64,000 bases of DNA from Bathymodiolus brooksi (GCA_963680875.1 OY804577.1:100823906-100887905), one strand, 5' to 3'. Shown: positions 11,665 through 24,600, numbered from the stretch's first letter. Numbers and translations: made by a program. Notes: generated by a model not told the origin, from the letters alone.

Positions 11665-12556
11665 GTGAATACATATCTTACCAGCTCATTCTATCTTTAA
11701 AAAAGTTATTATTTCATCGTGAACACTGAAAACGCAGCATAAGATGTAGTGCAGTGACGAATCGAGAAAAGACGTTTATTTTTCGAGTTTAATGTACCGG
11801 AATACCACACGGCTGAAATTTTTCCAGATGAAAGAGTATACATCAAAGTACCATTTTAGCCCTGTCGTCGCGTTTTCTCATGATGCAGTTTTTTAGGAGA
11901 GCGTAACATTTGGGGGTAATCGCATTTTCACATTTCTAAGTATGTCTACTTTGCGGTACTGTTTTTTTAATATTTGACAAAAATGAAAACTCTTTTCTGA
12001 TTAAATTGAGACTACTATATCTTATCTTTCATTTGAAATAACAAGGTAAATAAAGAACAGAAAATTAGCAGTTAGAATTATTCTCCGAGAGTCAATTTTC
12101 GTGATCTTCCTCCACCTTTCAATTTCATTTAAAATTGTTCCACACTATTTATGAGGAAAATATAATTCGCTATGAATTGAAACTTTATTTGTAATATTAT
12201 GTGTGTTAAATTTGTCAATCAAAACTTGAAATTAAACGTTTATCATCTTTTTTTAAACTTTACTAGCATTCTGTAAATTTGATACGTACTGAGCATGGGT
12301 CGCTCCCCTGTCTAACACACCCCTGATTACATTGAGTGCAATGCGTGTCGTTTAAAATGAAATTACTATGAAATTAACTTGTCTCTCAATGAAATAATGT
12401 ATGTGCTTATTACAAGAATTCAGTTTAATATCTCATTTTATTGTGATGGTTTTAGTGTAGGAGTTATTTAAAGCAGAATATCAGTTGTTGAAAATAAGCT
12501 CCTATAAGGCACAAATAATACAATGACCAAGTCGGAATACTTGTTTAATCCGGAAA

Positions 12557-14238
12557 ATGTGCGGTCCCGTTAAATTTGCCCACTCTTTGCCGAAAAAATG
12601 TCGAAACACAAGCAATTGGGAATTATGTGTCATTTGTCAAATAAACACACCCGACAGTTTGTCCTGCGCTACAGAGAAGGGAAGAGATACTCTGTTTGAT
12701 GCGATCAACAAGCGACAAGATGATGTTTATCGTCGCCTGTATGACGAATTTAATTCTTTGAGCTTGGTTCCTTTAAATGAAATAAAGTACCATAGGTCTT
12801 GTTATAAAGCCTATGGAAGTAAAAGCAATTTACAACGGTTTGTCAGCGAAGTTCCAGAATGACGCTTCAGTGTCTACTATGAAGACGCGTTCTAAGACCT
12901 TGCCACAAATAAACTGGGACTATTGTAATTTTTGTAGACAAAAGGCTATCAAGAAAGATAGAAAACTTGAGCGCATTGAAAGTAGTGAACGCGTCAAATA
13001 CATTTTAAATGCCGCAAGAGGTAAGTTTGATTATGATTTGTTGAGCCTCTTGACCGTTGACGATGTCCAGGAAAAAGCGCAGTATCATTCGGCATGCATT
13101 ACAAATTATTTGCTGAAGTGGAAGAAAGAACATAGTGCTGATAATTACTCTACAATTAAAAATGAGTCGGGCATGATATTGCATTAAAAAAATTCTTAGA
13201 CATTTTGCACCATGACCTTTTTGAGAACAAGAAAGCGCTTACTCTGTCTTCCTTGTTAGACAAATTTTGTTCCTTGCTTCCAGAGGGTTTATCGACAAAG
13301 TATTATACTGCCAAATTACAGACAAGGCTTCAAAATCATTACGGCGATACTATTGTGATCGAAAGTCAAAAGGGACAAGGTCAATCAAATATAGTTTTCA
13401 GTAGTTCGATATCAGTTGCTGACGCTATTCGTGCCGCAAGTAAGTTGAATGCACACCTCAAGTTTTCAGAGGTAGAAGCTTCTTTCGTAGATGGCCTGAT
13501 ATGCAGGAAGATCAGATTCTTCATGATGCTGCGAAGGTATTACGTGGCTCTTTACACGCAGTCGAAATTTCCAAAGATTGCTATCCTTCTTCATCTGATC
13601 TGTCTCATCATAGATCATTACAATTCATTCCACCTTCTCTTATGACCTTCCTTTCATGGTTGGTTGATGACAATTGTTTTCATATTGAAAGTGACTACAA
13701 TGCGTTGTCACACGATAAAGCTAGGAAATGTATTGCTGTAGCCGAAATGATAATATCGTTGCACAAAAACAGCTTCACTCCATTTAATTTGGGATTGGCC
13801 CTACAACTTTACCACGGGTACGGATCTAAACATTTAATTGAAACCCTTCATGCATTTGGTATTTGTGCTTCTTACACTGAAGTGAGACAGTTTTTGACCA
13901 GTGCCGCAAACCAGGAGATAGAAAAAACTGAAGTGTCTTGCATTCCTTACGGGATAAGTCCTAAAACGCTCGGCGGTGACTTTATTCAAGAAAGTGCTGA
14001 CAACATAGACCTAAATACAGAAACCATAGACGAAAAAAATACTATGCACTCTATGGCTCGAGCAGTTTTTCAGGTGGTGCAAGATCATCCACCAACTTCA
14101 GAAATCAGTTCAACCAAGATTAAACGAGGTCAAGACCGATCACGTTCCATGACAGAGGAAACCGCATCATTCATGGCATGTTACTTATTCTGTATTGCAC
14201 TTCATTTTTCGTTACGTAAATGGTTGTTTCACTTCTAA
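12557..14238 (+). pseudogene. Broken zinc-finger-like multicopy gene in intron 2 (copy A)
   Basis: Three overlapping frames together encode the N-terminal and middle parts of one protein. They show CVICQ with YHRSCYKAY, then CNFCRQ with YHSACITNY: paired CxxC...HxxC units that look zinc-binding. A helical middle part contains GYGSKHLIETLHAFG and EVRQFLTSAA. Frame changes occur near 12840, near 13168 (specific to A, followed by a stop) and near 13500 (shared with B). The sequence ends at a stop at 14238, without the DGxxSQYK-type 3' part that related multicopy genes carry. Function unknown; probably a mobile-element gene. It sits inside a gene A intron in sense orientation and predates the duplication. 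Confidence 0.65.
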
Positions 14239-16363
14239 ACCCACAATCTATTTCAACTGTCCAATGCATTGTCTGCAAACAAGGGGGGTTGCGTGTTGTA
14301 AGATTTCACGTAATTTTTTCTCATTTATTCCTATACATGTTAATCACATTTATCTTGCAAATTTTTAATATAAATGATATGTAGTAACAAACTAGTTATT
14401 TTCATTTTTTTGTCTCTTCAATACTTAAAATTGAGATATGGACTTTGTCATTTGTTTGGTGTGAAATCTTCTTAGATGCTTGTTCTTGTTGTCGTAATTG
14501 TTTCCTTGTTTCTCTATGAATTTGGTTCAAACTTTCCAGAAAAGATATACATATATTGAATTATTCTTATGTATAATTCTAAGAAATTTCAATGACTTGC
14601 GGTGAAAATATACGTGCGTTAATATCGATTTGTGAATGTTGTCCCCCCCCCCCTTTTTTTAATTAGGCACATATTTCAGTTATGTTTTTAAAGTCAGACT
14701 TTTGTAACCGCAACAATCTCACTTTCAATGCCTGTCTCAACCATATGTATGAAGTACGCTAAGCAGTGGCGAATGCTAGTTAAGATATTTCGGATAATGT
14801 ATGAAAAAATGAAAATGTCTTCGTTCTTAGATTTGACCTTTGACTCCGCATATAGAAAATCTGCACCATACTAGAATGCGACGACATGCCTAAATCGATG
14901 CAAAATGTCTTTTTCTTCAAAATAATATCCAATGCAGCCGTGTGGTATTTCCGTCCATTAAATTTTCCATTTTACCTTGATTGTCACTGCACTAATGTGT
15001 ATGACTGCCTACTAATACAAACTGTGATGTGTAATATGTTGTTAAAGACTGTAAGAATGATAAAGTTGAAGTGCATAATCTGGTAGTTGCTATTAAATTG
15101 CAACTTGTAGGGTCAAGATATTTGTGAGATATTTTATATGTTTCTTTATCCGGCTATCTAAAATGCAATAGCATCTTAAAAAAAAACTGAATCCGCTCAC
15201 ATCTGGCAAATATTAAATTCTTTTTTTTAATTCCGGATTGTACATCCTTAATTCTGAACCCGTCAGCCTTCTAATCATACATAGGAAACTTTTTATTGAT
15301 ATTCAGAAATGATCTTACTCCTTCATAAAACCATAATGATATTTTTAGAGAAGTACATCGATGTTCGTCGTTGATTATTCGTTTGAAATGGGACTATTGA
15401 CGTGACCCAATACTGGATTTTTATTGATATGGTATATCACTAGATTAAAAGAAACATACAACATACATCTAATCATTTCAATCAAACTGGAGAAGTGTTG
15501 GACACGCTTAATTTTCAAACTATTCTACGAGTTAAGCCTTCCATGCAGTCAATGGTGTTTTTGCTCTTCAACCTTTTACGTAAACATTTGCTCATGGTTC
15601 GGTACATTGTGTTTGCTGAAGAATGCTTCTGGGTTGGATTTTAATAATATTGTAAACCAGCTTAAGTGAAATCGTAACACGCATCTAGCAGATCTACATA
15701 CGGATGGATTGTCCACTACTACATGGAAGGCCATCTTGAAATAGAATGAAAGAATGCTGAAGTTATGATGATAATATATTCATTCGTATATCTACGTTTC
15801 CCCTCTACACGCATTGAAAACGGTTCTCATCATATCATCTACTAAAATAAACAGCTGGACCAAAAGTTGTTCAATTTCTACATTTGCTAAGTTTCTACAC
15901 AGAAGTCAGTATTTGTTCCACAGGAACACCAAAGTCACAAGCTAATATAGAAAAAGAGAATAAAAAACCCAAACATTGGAATGGAAATGAATTCAAGTCT
16001 GTGGAAAGAAAAACAAACGGAATCAACTTAGTAGTAGTACTAATTTTCGATTTAACTGTATTTGTACAATACCTCGACGTTAGAAATAATTGTTTTCAGT
16101 CGATCATCAAAAGTTTAAATATGAATGTGACATAAACTGATCTATCTAATGCTTTTGTTGATAGTTGATGTTGTTAATATAAAATTAATAAACAAATAAG
16201 ATGTTAACGATGAAACCATATTCTCAAGACATACAAGTAAATGTTAATGATAAAGTATTTATACTGATTTGAACTATATATTATCATCAAATATATACGG
16301 ATTGTTTTCCTGACAATACGTGGAATAGCTATATTCATATATCTTTTATTTCCTTTCTTACAG
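14239..16363. other. Intron 2 of gene A, 3' part, no gene seen
   Basis: Nearly identical to 39415-41572. AT-rich with a C-run near 14643-14652. Short open frames show nothing recognisable. It ends in TTTCTTACAG before exon 3. Confidence 0.5.
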
Positions 16364-16747
16364 TGGATATGTGTGAGCCACAATTTGCAAAAGAAAACGA
16401 CACACATTCTGGAAACTTCATACTAGACAGAGTCGTATTACGTATAATGATACAAGACAATTGTTTCTGTCGGGTGACGATAGACAATCAAATAGAAACA
16501 GTATCAATTGGTTTGAGAAAATTCAATGGTCTCGCGTCATCAACACCAGTAAAAAATGAATGTGGACTTGTAGTTGACATCAATCATATACCTGATATGT
16601 CAACAGGAAATGCAATAGCTCCAATTGAATGTGTTGTGAACGCTACTGTTCGTAATATACCATTGTTACTAAACAGTACTTTACAGTTTAAATCTAGAAT
16701 AATAAATGGAACATTCACCCGGGGCTACTGTATGGAGATACGACGAG
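16364..16747 (+). CDS. Gene A exon 3: Cys-containing ectodomain
   Basis: Acceptor CTTACAG and donor G|GTAACG give a phase 1-1 exon of 128 residues that forms one domain. It has six Cys (DMC, NCFC, NEC, IEC, GYC) and sequons NDT, NAT, NST and NGT, so it is likely disulfide-bonded and glycosylated outside the cell. Alternating hydrophobic strands such as VVLRIMIQ and SIGLRKF suggest an all-beta fold. I do not recognise the family; a CUB-like or other beta-sandwich is possible. The B copy (41573-41956) differs at 12 codons, all amino-acid-changing, although adjacent introns are nearly identical. Confidence 0.8.
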
Positions 16748-16914
16748 GTAACGCATCATTATTATTTATAAATTAGAAATATCAATATTATTATGAACAT
16801 AACATACCTAAACTGCATTAATCAGCCATTATAGCACTCACCACCTGCAAAACACAGCAAATCAATTTCTATTGGGTTGTATAAATATAGATTATTACAT
16901 GACATTTTTCATTT

Positions 16915-17013
16915 CGTACCCTTTATCAGTCCTAGGTCATGATATCAGCCCGAGAACAGATATGCTTAAGGGATGATATATGAACGAGGGCTGTTAAAGG
17001 GTATAATATGAAA
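16915..17013. repeat. Imperfect palindrome just after exon 3
   Basis: TACCCTTTATCAGTCC pairs imperfectly with GGGCTGTTAAAGGGTA around a GATATCAGCCC/GGGATGATAT core. It resembles the style of the 8360-8470 foldback. Copy B carries it at about 42124-42214. Confidence 0.55.
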
Positions 17014-18582
17014 ATTGACATGTAATGATATATGTTTATCATATATTTCAACAGAGGAAATAACTGATTTGTAACAAAAATGTTTAGTGAGTTTTGGATA
17101 AAATTAAATACATCAAAAACATGTAGGTATAGAACAAGAATTGTATCGTTTTAATATGCAAATCCAATAAATGCACTTTCAATATTATAAGAGATAAAAT
17201 TGGCAGTAATAATAACTTTCTGTGCAAATATTCAATGAAACAGCTTAATCCGCCGTATTTGTTAAAAAAAAACAGTTTTCCAGAAATTACGAACATTGAC
17301 GGAAAAGCATGTAATAGCATTCCTAAGGCAGTTAATAAACTTGATTTATCAGCCCTCTGGGGTCATTCTTGTGAGACAGGGTTAAATAAACATGATTCCT
17401 CTTATTATTCTTAACAAAACTCAAAGTTTCATCACAAGTTAAAATGTTACCTATATTATCTACAAGTATATGATAAACATAATCCATCATCTTAAGTTAA
17501 AACAAATAATAATTATTTATCAATGCAGTTTTATAATTGTATTATCCATTGACTAACTACGGTCAGGTAAAGGATATGCATTTGGGATGCAACTGCTGGA
17601 CTGAGTATAAATCAATATAATTAGTAAAACACAAAACACAGACACCGTGAGAACAATTCCAAATGATTTGTACAGGCACTTCAAACAAACATGGCGGGTT
17701 TAAGCTCCTCCCATCTAACTGAATCGAAGAGGACAAGTTAGTTTTGTTTTCACTTGTCAGTAAAATGCCAGTTGTCATTTAGTAACGGTTTACCTGCTTT
17801 CTTGTTAAGAACGCTTAGGCTTTAGAACCAATTTATGTATTCTTCGTGATGCAGAAGTTGTCATATAATATTAGTTCAAATCAAGAGAACATATGACCTT
17901 ACTAATCATTTAATCATTAGATAGACCACAAGGCCAACGTAAGACATAATAGAGGAACAATAATCAGCTTTGAACGGCAATTTAATTGTCAACGACATCT
18001 GTTTTCATATGTAGTCAAATCATCGAATACATTTCAACAATATAAACTCGATACGCAATTGAAGAAGTCTCTTTGCCATATAGTTTGGTAGAGGGCTAAT
18101 CATTGATATCAAATATGAGGTAAATGTTTATGTTTTTGTTCGATGGCATTTCTTCGCCATCAATATACATCAGTAGATCTGCATGAATGTGCTTGTGAAT
18201 GTTGAACGCCAATATGAATTATATATCAGTAGTTTCGGAAGCCAGTGAAACCACCGACTTGTCGCAAGTTAGGAACAAGTTTTATCACATAAAGATGTAG
18301 TAAGATGTAGACCCGTGATGAACGCGAATCGAACTCACAACTTTATTGGTGGTACATATACAAAATGTAGTTTTTGATTGCAATGGTAAATGTGAATATA
18401 GCTGCCATACGTCAGTTACCCCTAAATATGTCTGTCTGCAAGCTGTCCATAAACAAATGTATATAATACATACACTGTTTTAACGCTATGTCTGTTATTC
18501 TACACCAGAGCATATAAAATATAGTAACCATCCCAGTCCATTCGCTTATATTATACATTATCATCGCATGACAACATTTCAG
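17014..18582. other. Intron 3 of gene A, no gene seen
   Basis: Closely matches copy B at 42215-43791. It holds a degenerate SINE relic at about 18236-18372 (CCACCGACTTGTCGCAAGTT, then a tRNA-like GCGAATCGAACTC). No other element was recognised. Confidence 0.5.
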
Positions 18583-18828
18583 ATAGCAATACTAGCTCTT
18601 CACAAGTTTTACAAATTCATTGTGATTCTCCAACAACACAACAGACAACCCGCCAGATAATACAATCTGATCAAACCACTGATACTGTTGAATATCCAGC
18701 ATCTACATCTCCACACATGACTGATTCTGAGAAATCAAGTACACTGACAACAACAGAAATTACTACTCCAAAGACAGATACATCTACAAAGGTTGACAAT
18801 CTAGCAATGACTACAAATCCGACAACAG
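18583..18828 (+). CDS. Gene A exon 4: Thr/Ser-rich stalk
   Basis: Acceptor ATTTCAG and donor G|GTAAGT bound a phase 1-1 exon of 82 residues, dominated by Thr, Ser, Pro and Gln (for example SPTTQQTTRQ and TTTEITTPKTDTSTK). This is a mucin-like stalk expected to be O-glycosylated and extended, placing the exon 3 domain away from the membrane. It has one Cys. The B copy carries a 9-base addition (Thr-Ser-Gly type) and six base changes, five of them changing residues. Confidence 0.75.
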
Positions 18829-18950
18829 GTAAGTTTATAATTGTAAATACAGTAAATCATGACATTGCTAAAGATAAGTATAAATGAAATACATTTTGAA
18901 TGTCAATTTTAAATTGGAACTAGGAAGAACTGTTTTAGATACCTAAAACT

Positions 18951-19565
18951 TATGTCTCCCTTTAATGCGGCCATCTGTACAACAACCTATCTCGAAAGAC
19001 AAAAATGTTATAGCCCGGACAAGAAAATACTATTTAAAAAACAATTATTTGACCTTGAGGTCAAAAGTCAAGGTCCCATGAAGGCATTACGGTACGCGGC
19101 ACACCGCCTTATGGTCATGCACCCATATATCAAATATCATTGACCTATCTCGAAAGACAAAAATGTTATGGCCCAGAAAAGAAAATACTATTTAAAAAAC
19201 AATTATTTGACATTGAGGTCAAAGATCAAGGCCCCACGAAGGTCATTACGGTATGCGACACACTGTCGTATGGTCATGCACCCATATACCAAATAAATAC
19301 TATTTAAGAAACAATTATTTGACCTTGAGGTCAAAGGTCAAGGTCCCACGAACATCATTGCGGTACTTGACACACCGACTTATGGTCATGCACCCACATA
19401 CCAAATATCATTGACCTATCTCCAAAGACAAAAATATTATGGCCCTGACAAGAAAATATATTTACAAAACAATTATTTGACCTTGAGGTCAAAGATCAAG
19501 GCCCCCACGAAGGTCATTATGGTATGCGACACACTGTCTTGTGGTCATGTACCCACATACCAAAT
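18951..19565. repeat. Satellite array, copy A (about 4 subunits)
   Basis: Subunits carry GACCTATCTCGAAAGACAAA, ATTATGGCCCGGACAAG-type and TTGACCTTGAGGTCAAAGG motifs near 19051, 19209, 19320 and 19481. The array starts ATGTCTCCCTTTAATG exactly as copy B does at 44169, but has only about four subunits against about 25. Homology between the two segments stops in this array. It lies in intron 4. Confidence 0.85.
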
Positions 19566-20458
19566 AAATAAGTTTATAATTCACTTGTAACATCATCTAC
19601 CACTTTAATGATACCTCTTTCCGATTGAATCCAGGGCAAAGTACAAAAACTTTAATATGTGTACTTGTAAACTAAAATATCAATAGTCGGGCATTATACC
19701 CCATGTCTATATTCTGTTCATTATAAACTTCAACATGCTAAAAACACAAGCTACTCGATATTTTTACCATATATATGCTTCATCGTCAGTATAATAATAT
19801 TCGCTTGCTACTCTTTGGTTATTTAATCATTGATTTTTAGTATTTCAGTGTTCGTTGGCCGATTTGTCGGAGAATGCAAACCTCATTTGCGGTATATTAT
19901 CATCTCTTCGATGGAAGTAGATGTATGCTTAGACCTAGGTAGGATCAAACTAAGCACATAAAATTCACTCACTAGAATATAACATGTTCATAAAATATTT
20001 CTTCTTTAGACAAAAATCCAATATTTCCCAGCATAAATATACATTATGTAATTAAAACATTTTGCTTTGCATGTTTGCTGTTAAATTCATTTCCAAAAAG
20101 TTAAATTTCTATATGCTCAATACATATACATGTATGCACTATATACACACGCTGAGAAACGTGTCTTATGTCTATCTTGATTTAACTTACTGGACAAGAT
20201 AACATTGAAGCCATATTTTTATTGACGATCTGGTCAAGTTGTCTTTTGAGCTTGCAATGTGGCTATCGGAGTGGTGGGTGTTCGAATCCCGTTGAAGGCA
20301 ACACAAAATATTGTCGGCTTGTAAAAGTTTAATTCTTGCACTGTTTGGTTTATTTTTTCGTATATAGATATCAAATGTATTACATATAATGCTATCTTTT
20401 TGTGAATCAACGTATAGTTTTGATATATTTTCTATAATAATTTTATTAACTTTTTCAG
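19566..20458. other. Intron 4 of gene A, 3' part
   Basis: Not similar to copy B by eye. At about 20222-20310 there is a tRNA-like stretch (B-box-like GGGTGTTCGAATCCC), probably a SINE head rather than a tRNA gene, since no full cloverleaf was found. Otherwise AT-rich and featureless. Confidence 0.4.
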
Positions 20459-20543
20459 ATCAAACAGCCTATATTGTAGTCAGTGCTTGTTCTAGTACAG
20501 TTGCCATAATACTTCTGGTAGTCTTAGTTGTAACATGTATAAG
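20459..20543 (+). CDS. Gene A exon 5: transmembrane helix
   Basis: Acceptor TTTTTCAG and donor AG|GTTTGT bound an exon encoding DQTAYIVVSACSS, then the hydrophobic run VAIILLVVLVV, then TCIR. A single pass with Arg on the inner side predicts type I topology. The frame enters in phase 1 and leaves in phase 2. The paralogous exon in gene B (51836-51923) is clearly diverged, unlike exons 1-4. Confidence 0.8.
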
Positions 20544-20964
20544 GTTTGTATATATATAATTACTAAAATAAACAGTGGCTGATATATAGTACACCGATTT
20601 TGATATGACAATGTTAATGGTCGCTTGCATGCCATTCTCATCATAAATGTATTTAAATATTTATCATGTACCTTCTGATTTCAGATTAAAATGGCATTTG
20701 CGTGCCAACATACACTATGTCACGATCACAACACATATTAAGAAATCCTCATGAAAAAAAATTAGTAATATTCTATGTTTGCACACATTATTACTGTGAT
20801 TGAACCCATTACTGCACTTAGATGACCACGTTCAAAGTTTTCATTTTTGTGTGAAACGGAAATCTAAGTAGACTGACGCTATTGAATACTATGTAGCATA
20901 CTGTACATGAACATTCAGGCGAGCGATGCATCCTCAAGAGAGTTTCTAGATGTACCTTTTTTTC

Positions 20965-21110
20965 TTGAGAAATGCCTGTACCAAGTCAGGGTCATTACGG
21001 TTTTCACAGTTTTCCGGTTTTTGACTGATTTTGTCTGTTTATATATTTATGAGTTTTGACTTTCCCTTTGGAAGATTATTCGGAGTTCGGTAATTTTGTT
21101 ATTACCCTTA
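20965..21110 (+). mobile_element. Penelope-like 3' tail, truncated
   Basis: Matches the 3' non-coding end of the insertion at 4927-5842 (AAATGCCTGTACCAAGTCAG through GTAATTTTGTTATTACC). Only the last 150 or so bases are present. It lies in intron 5 of gene A. Confidence 0.7.
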
Positions 21111-21425
21111 TTTACAAATATACTTATTACGCTCATATAATATCACAAAAAGTTTGTAATAATAACAAACGACGGACAATGAAAAACAATTATTGAATGT
21201 ACTACTATTATTTTTCTTGTACAAGTGGAAATGTTCGCATAGGGAATTGTCGTTTAATTGGAATGCGCAAAAGCAACCTAAATGCGAAATTTGTTTAATA
21301 TGTGATGTATGAACAACTGGAAACTGCATAGTTTTCTAACAATGAACTTTATAGGTTTTATTTTATTACTTGTATCAGAAAATTTATTAATCCAAGCTTA
21401 AATAACATCTGGATTTCTTTTGTAG

Positions 21426-21657
21426 GAACAAAAGAATACTAAATGCAAGAAGAACCAATGATTATGCAAATAACAAACATTATTGTGATTTGAAAAATAA
21501 TGTACCGAACGTGCCATGCCAGGAATATGATATTATTGATAGTAATTATAATACCATTGAGATGGACAGATCCCAGCCCTCTAACAACATCATGTGCATG
21601 GAAGGAGAATACATTAGTGTTGAACCTGATGGACATTTGACGACTAACATTAATTGA
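21426..21657 (+). CDS. Gene A exon 6: short cytoplasmic tail with ITIM-like motif
   Basis: Acceptor TTTTGTAG; 77 codons including the TGA at 21655-21657. The tail begins basic (NKRILNARR), as expected just inside the membrane, and has five Tyr: DYANN, HYCDL, EYDII, SNYNTI and EYISV. SNYNTI fits the ITIM consensus (S/I/V/L-x-Y-x-x-I/V/L), and YDII, YCDL and YISV fit the looser YxxL/I/V. By analogy with known receptors these could be phosphorylated and recruit SH2 proteins such as SHP phosphatases; that is inference. MEGEYISVEPDGHL aligns with the repeat unit MDGNYSTVELDEHL of the gene B tail, proving paralogy. Confidence 0.8.
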
Positions 21658-22395
21658 GGACTGGAACAATAGTTAGAATTAACCTCAGAAAATATATACT
21701 TTCACGATTTTAAGTATACTTTGATCTCCCGAATAATTTATTGTGACTAATGCATTTAAAAAACTAGCCATGGCAATGTTTTTGCATTGGTTTTTTCAAT
21801 GGTAACAGTAGCTTATCCAGTGGATAAAGCATATTACAGTAAAGCGAGTGAAAACAAAACATTTGCGATAATATCGATTGTAGTAATTATAATATAAAAT
21901 TAGATCGTTTTCTGTAGACACATTATATATGTGGTTGAAACTTAGCCATATAACCAAAATATCTGGTCAGTAGGGTAAGATTTAGAATACCAAGTTCATG
22001 TTCTTCGTAACTGATCAATCACTGCCCGTTTTTAAGTTTGTTTACTTTGTAGGCCAATCTTTGAACTGGATTCGTGTTGTTCACTTTACGCTATTATGTG
22101 TTTAGGTCCAAGCTGTGATGTCTGCTGCGCTTTTCGTATGAAATTATGTCCCGTTCGTCTTTAACCCCAGGTATTCGTTGGACAGCTCATGCCTTATTTA
22201 TATATTTATGTGTATTTATTTACGCATATTGGTGTCAAACACTACTTGATTGTAAGTGTAACATTGCGAGTGTCTCATAAGATGAGGAAACTGCTTACCC
22301 TTCGCGAACACCTGGATTCACCTCGTTTGTTATTTGGTCTCTGGATTGTCGATTCTTCATTGCATCATCCGTTTTCCCTGATTTTTACACTAAGA
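21658..22395. other. Between gene A and segment copy B
   Basis: No AATAAA signal was seen close to the gene A stop; an AATATAAA-like stretch lies near 21890. Positions 22130-22360 are a diverged relative of about 9985-10190, so an old interspersed repeat. Copy B of the duplication begins at 22396. Confidence 0.45.
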
Positions 22396-24344
22396 CCTAA
22401 CAAGACTATGTTTGGATAGCAAACTATTCATATGTTTTTTCTACTTTTCGGGTTAATAATTTATCAAAAAAGTTGATATTTAATTAAGTGCATACTACGT
22501 GTTTCTTGCATAACCTTCATCTGGTACATTAAAAGTAGAAAGAAAAGGAAATTATTGGAAGCAAGAAAACCAAACGATATAAATTTCAATAATTACTATG
22601 TCTAATAATGCAAGTACGTCTTAACATCAAGCGAACCAGACTTTATAACAAGGCAAAACATATATCTTTAAATGTTTTTATCATTACTAATAACGCAAAA
22701 AAATATATAGAATGTACATAGACAAATAGCTATGATAATTTGATAATAATATAGCTAACAATATACAATGTTTGAAGCTTAGTTCAATAAAACTTGCATA
22801 TCATTCATTGACCCTGCTTTTGTATTGTTCATGTTTATCGTCATTCATTTTTGTGATAGTATGTGGTCTTTTTGAGGGGAGACATGTTTTTTTATATCGT
22901 GTGTGTTTATATGTATTGCCGTTGGAAATTCAGTTATCAAGAGGGGAGGGTTGGAATCTCATCAACCGGTCTAAGCCCGCCACATTTGTGCGCCTGTCCC
23001 AAGCCAGAACCTAATTGACCAATGTCATATATGGTGTTCTTTATTGTGTTAAGTGAGTTCAGTTAAGATTAGTGGTGATTGTTCGTTTTGTTGATATTGG
23101 TGGGATTGATAACCATGATTGTTAAAACTTTTTTTTCATGATATTAAAATAATGAGAATAATATGTGTTCATCTGAAAGCTATTATTTATCCGCTGGTAT
23201 GATGCTATTGATTATTGGTTTATTATATATGTTGATAAAATTTAATTAAGCTCTTTCTTTAGTGAGTACATTGAAAATGCCAGATTTTAGTCTGTTTTGT
23301 TTTAGGTTTGTATAAGTTACATTTAACTAGCGTATGATTCGTGCATGTTGTTAGTGTTGTCATTCATTTCTGAAAACGAATCATTTACAATGGTAGGAAA
23401 CATCAATCATGCACTTCTTATTTCGAATAAAAATAGAGATGTGGTTCCTGTTACTTGATGGGCAATAATGTTACACATTATATAAACACTAAGTCATATA
23501 ACTTTTCTTTTTGACCGACTTTGGAACTGGGGATGCGGCCAACATATTATTTTTCTTTTCTGACTGTTGTTCAACAATAGAGGTATACGAATATTTGATA
23601 TGCTTTAATTCACAAATATACAGAGAAAACGTGAAAATAGTTCAAAATACCAATCTTTATTTGCCTGTGTATTGCTTCCTATATCACTGTATGTCCTTTT
23701 GGCCATTGTAGTCTCTGACCATTCATTTACAGTTTTTGATTACACCTTTGGTGTCTTCAAACGTTTCTTGAAGAGAGAGAGACAACACAATGGCTGGCCA
23801 AAAGAAAAAAGAAGACGAAAATGGTCGACAATGCAATAAATAGAAAACAAAGGCGTGAGCAGTAAATCTTTTATATTCCTATTTGCATTAACGATAACAA
23901 TATTCTTATTAATGTAAATTGATTGGTTAGTAATCGTTACCGTACAGAGCGCAATAATGCACTTTACGTGCAAGGAGAGGGATAAAATGAGAGACAAAAC
24001 AAAATACTAAACTGTTGGAACAGCTCACCAATCCAATGCATAAATGGTAGAGAGAGACAATAGATACCATAAAAACACATGTATATGACCGCTCGCTTTC
24101 CAAGCTTGAAACGTGAGTTCTAATATAAAGTTGAGACGTTAAGCCAGTTTTATGGATCCAAACTTCCCTTCGTAGTGAAATAATGCAGTCGTGCAAGTTT
24201 TGTCACATGTAAGTAAAATGAAAACCCTCAAACATAAGCGCGATGCAGAGAGTTGCTGTAAAGAACGCTATTATATTGAACATTATACATAATATATTCA
24301 ACCATCATGACAGAAGTTGCAATATGTTCCGATGATCTCAGTCC

Positions 24345-24600
24345 TCATTTAGGTATTGAATTGGTTTGGTTTATGGTGTTTAACGCCACTTTCAGCAATA
24401 TTTCAGTTATATCGTGGCGGTCAGTTTTAATGGTGGAGGAAACCGGAGTACCCGGAGAAAACCACCGACTTGTCGCAAGTCACTTGGTCACATAATGTTG
24501 TATCGCCTGAGTGGGATGCGAACTCACAACGATAATGTCCATAGGCACTGATTTCATAGGTAGTTGTAAATTCAACTACCACACGATTCCGACGACCCCC
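24345..24600 (-). mobile_element. tRNA-headed SINE, copy B
   Basis: Direct counterpart of 5925-6170, with the same core and head. In copy A a Penelope-like fragment lies immediately to its left; here the flank is intact. Confidence 0.7.

Larger units (their letters stand above)
1854..19565. repeat. Segmental duplication, copy A
   Basis: This block matches the block starting at 22396 in the same order and orientation. It carries exons 1-4 of gene A plus all intervening introns. Sampled introns differ by about 1 percent or less. Copy A alone has a solo LTR (2188-3236), extra copies of an 89-bp repeat and a Penelope-like fragment (4927-5842). Homology ends inside the satellite array at about 19565; beyond it the two loci are diverged paralogues. 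Confidence 0.9.
8089..21657 (+). other. Gene A: type I membrane receptor-like gene, six exons
   Basis: Predicted gene joining 8089-8137, 11608-11664, 16364-16747, 18583-18828, 20459-20543 and 21426-21657. All introns are GT-AG; phases are 1,1,1,1,2, and the spliced frame of 1053 nt stays open to TGA, giving about 350 aa. Order: signal peptide, N-terminal linker, Cys-containing ectodomain with N-glycosylation sequons, Thr/Ser-rich stalk, one TM helix, and a 77-residue tail with several Tyr motifs, one matching the ITIM consensus. The protein would sit in the plasma membrane with the Cys domain outside. No ligand or named family is recognised. Gene B downstream is a paralogue with nearly the same exons 1-4 and a different tail. 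Symmetrical phase-1 exons 2-4 would allow exon exchange. A gene prediction, not transcript-supported. Confidence 0.8.

Noticed and set aside
16363..16747. Naming the exon 3 domain as CUB or immunoglobulin
   Set aside because: Beta-rich pattern and cysteines are compatible, but the Ig Cys-Trp-Cys signature is absent (no suitable Trp) and CUB cysteine spacing could not be matched, so no family is claimed.
20222..20310. Possible tRNA gene (GTTCGAATCCC box)
   Set aside because: No convincing cloverleaf or acceptor stem pairing; more likely the head of a SINE.
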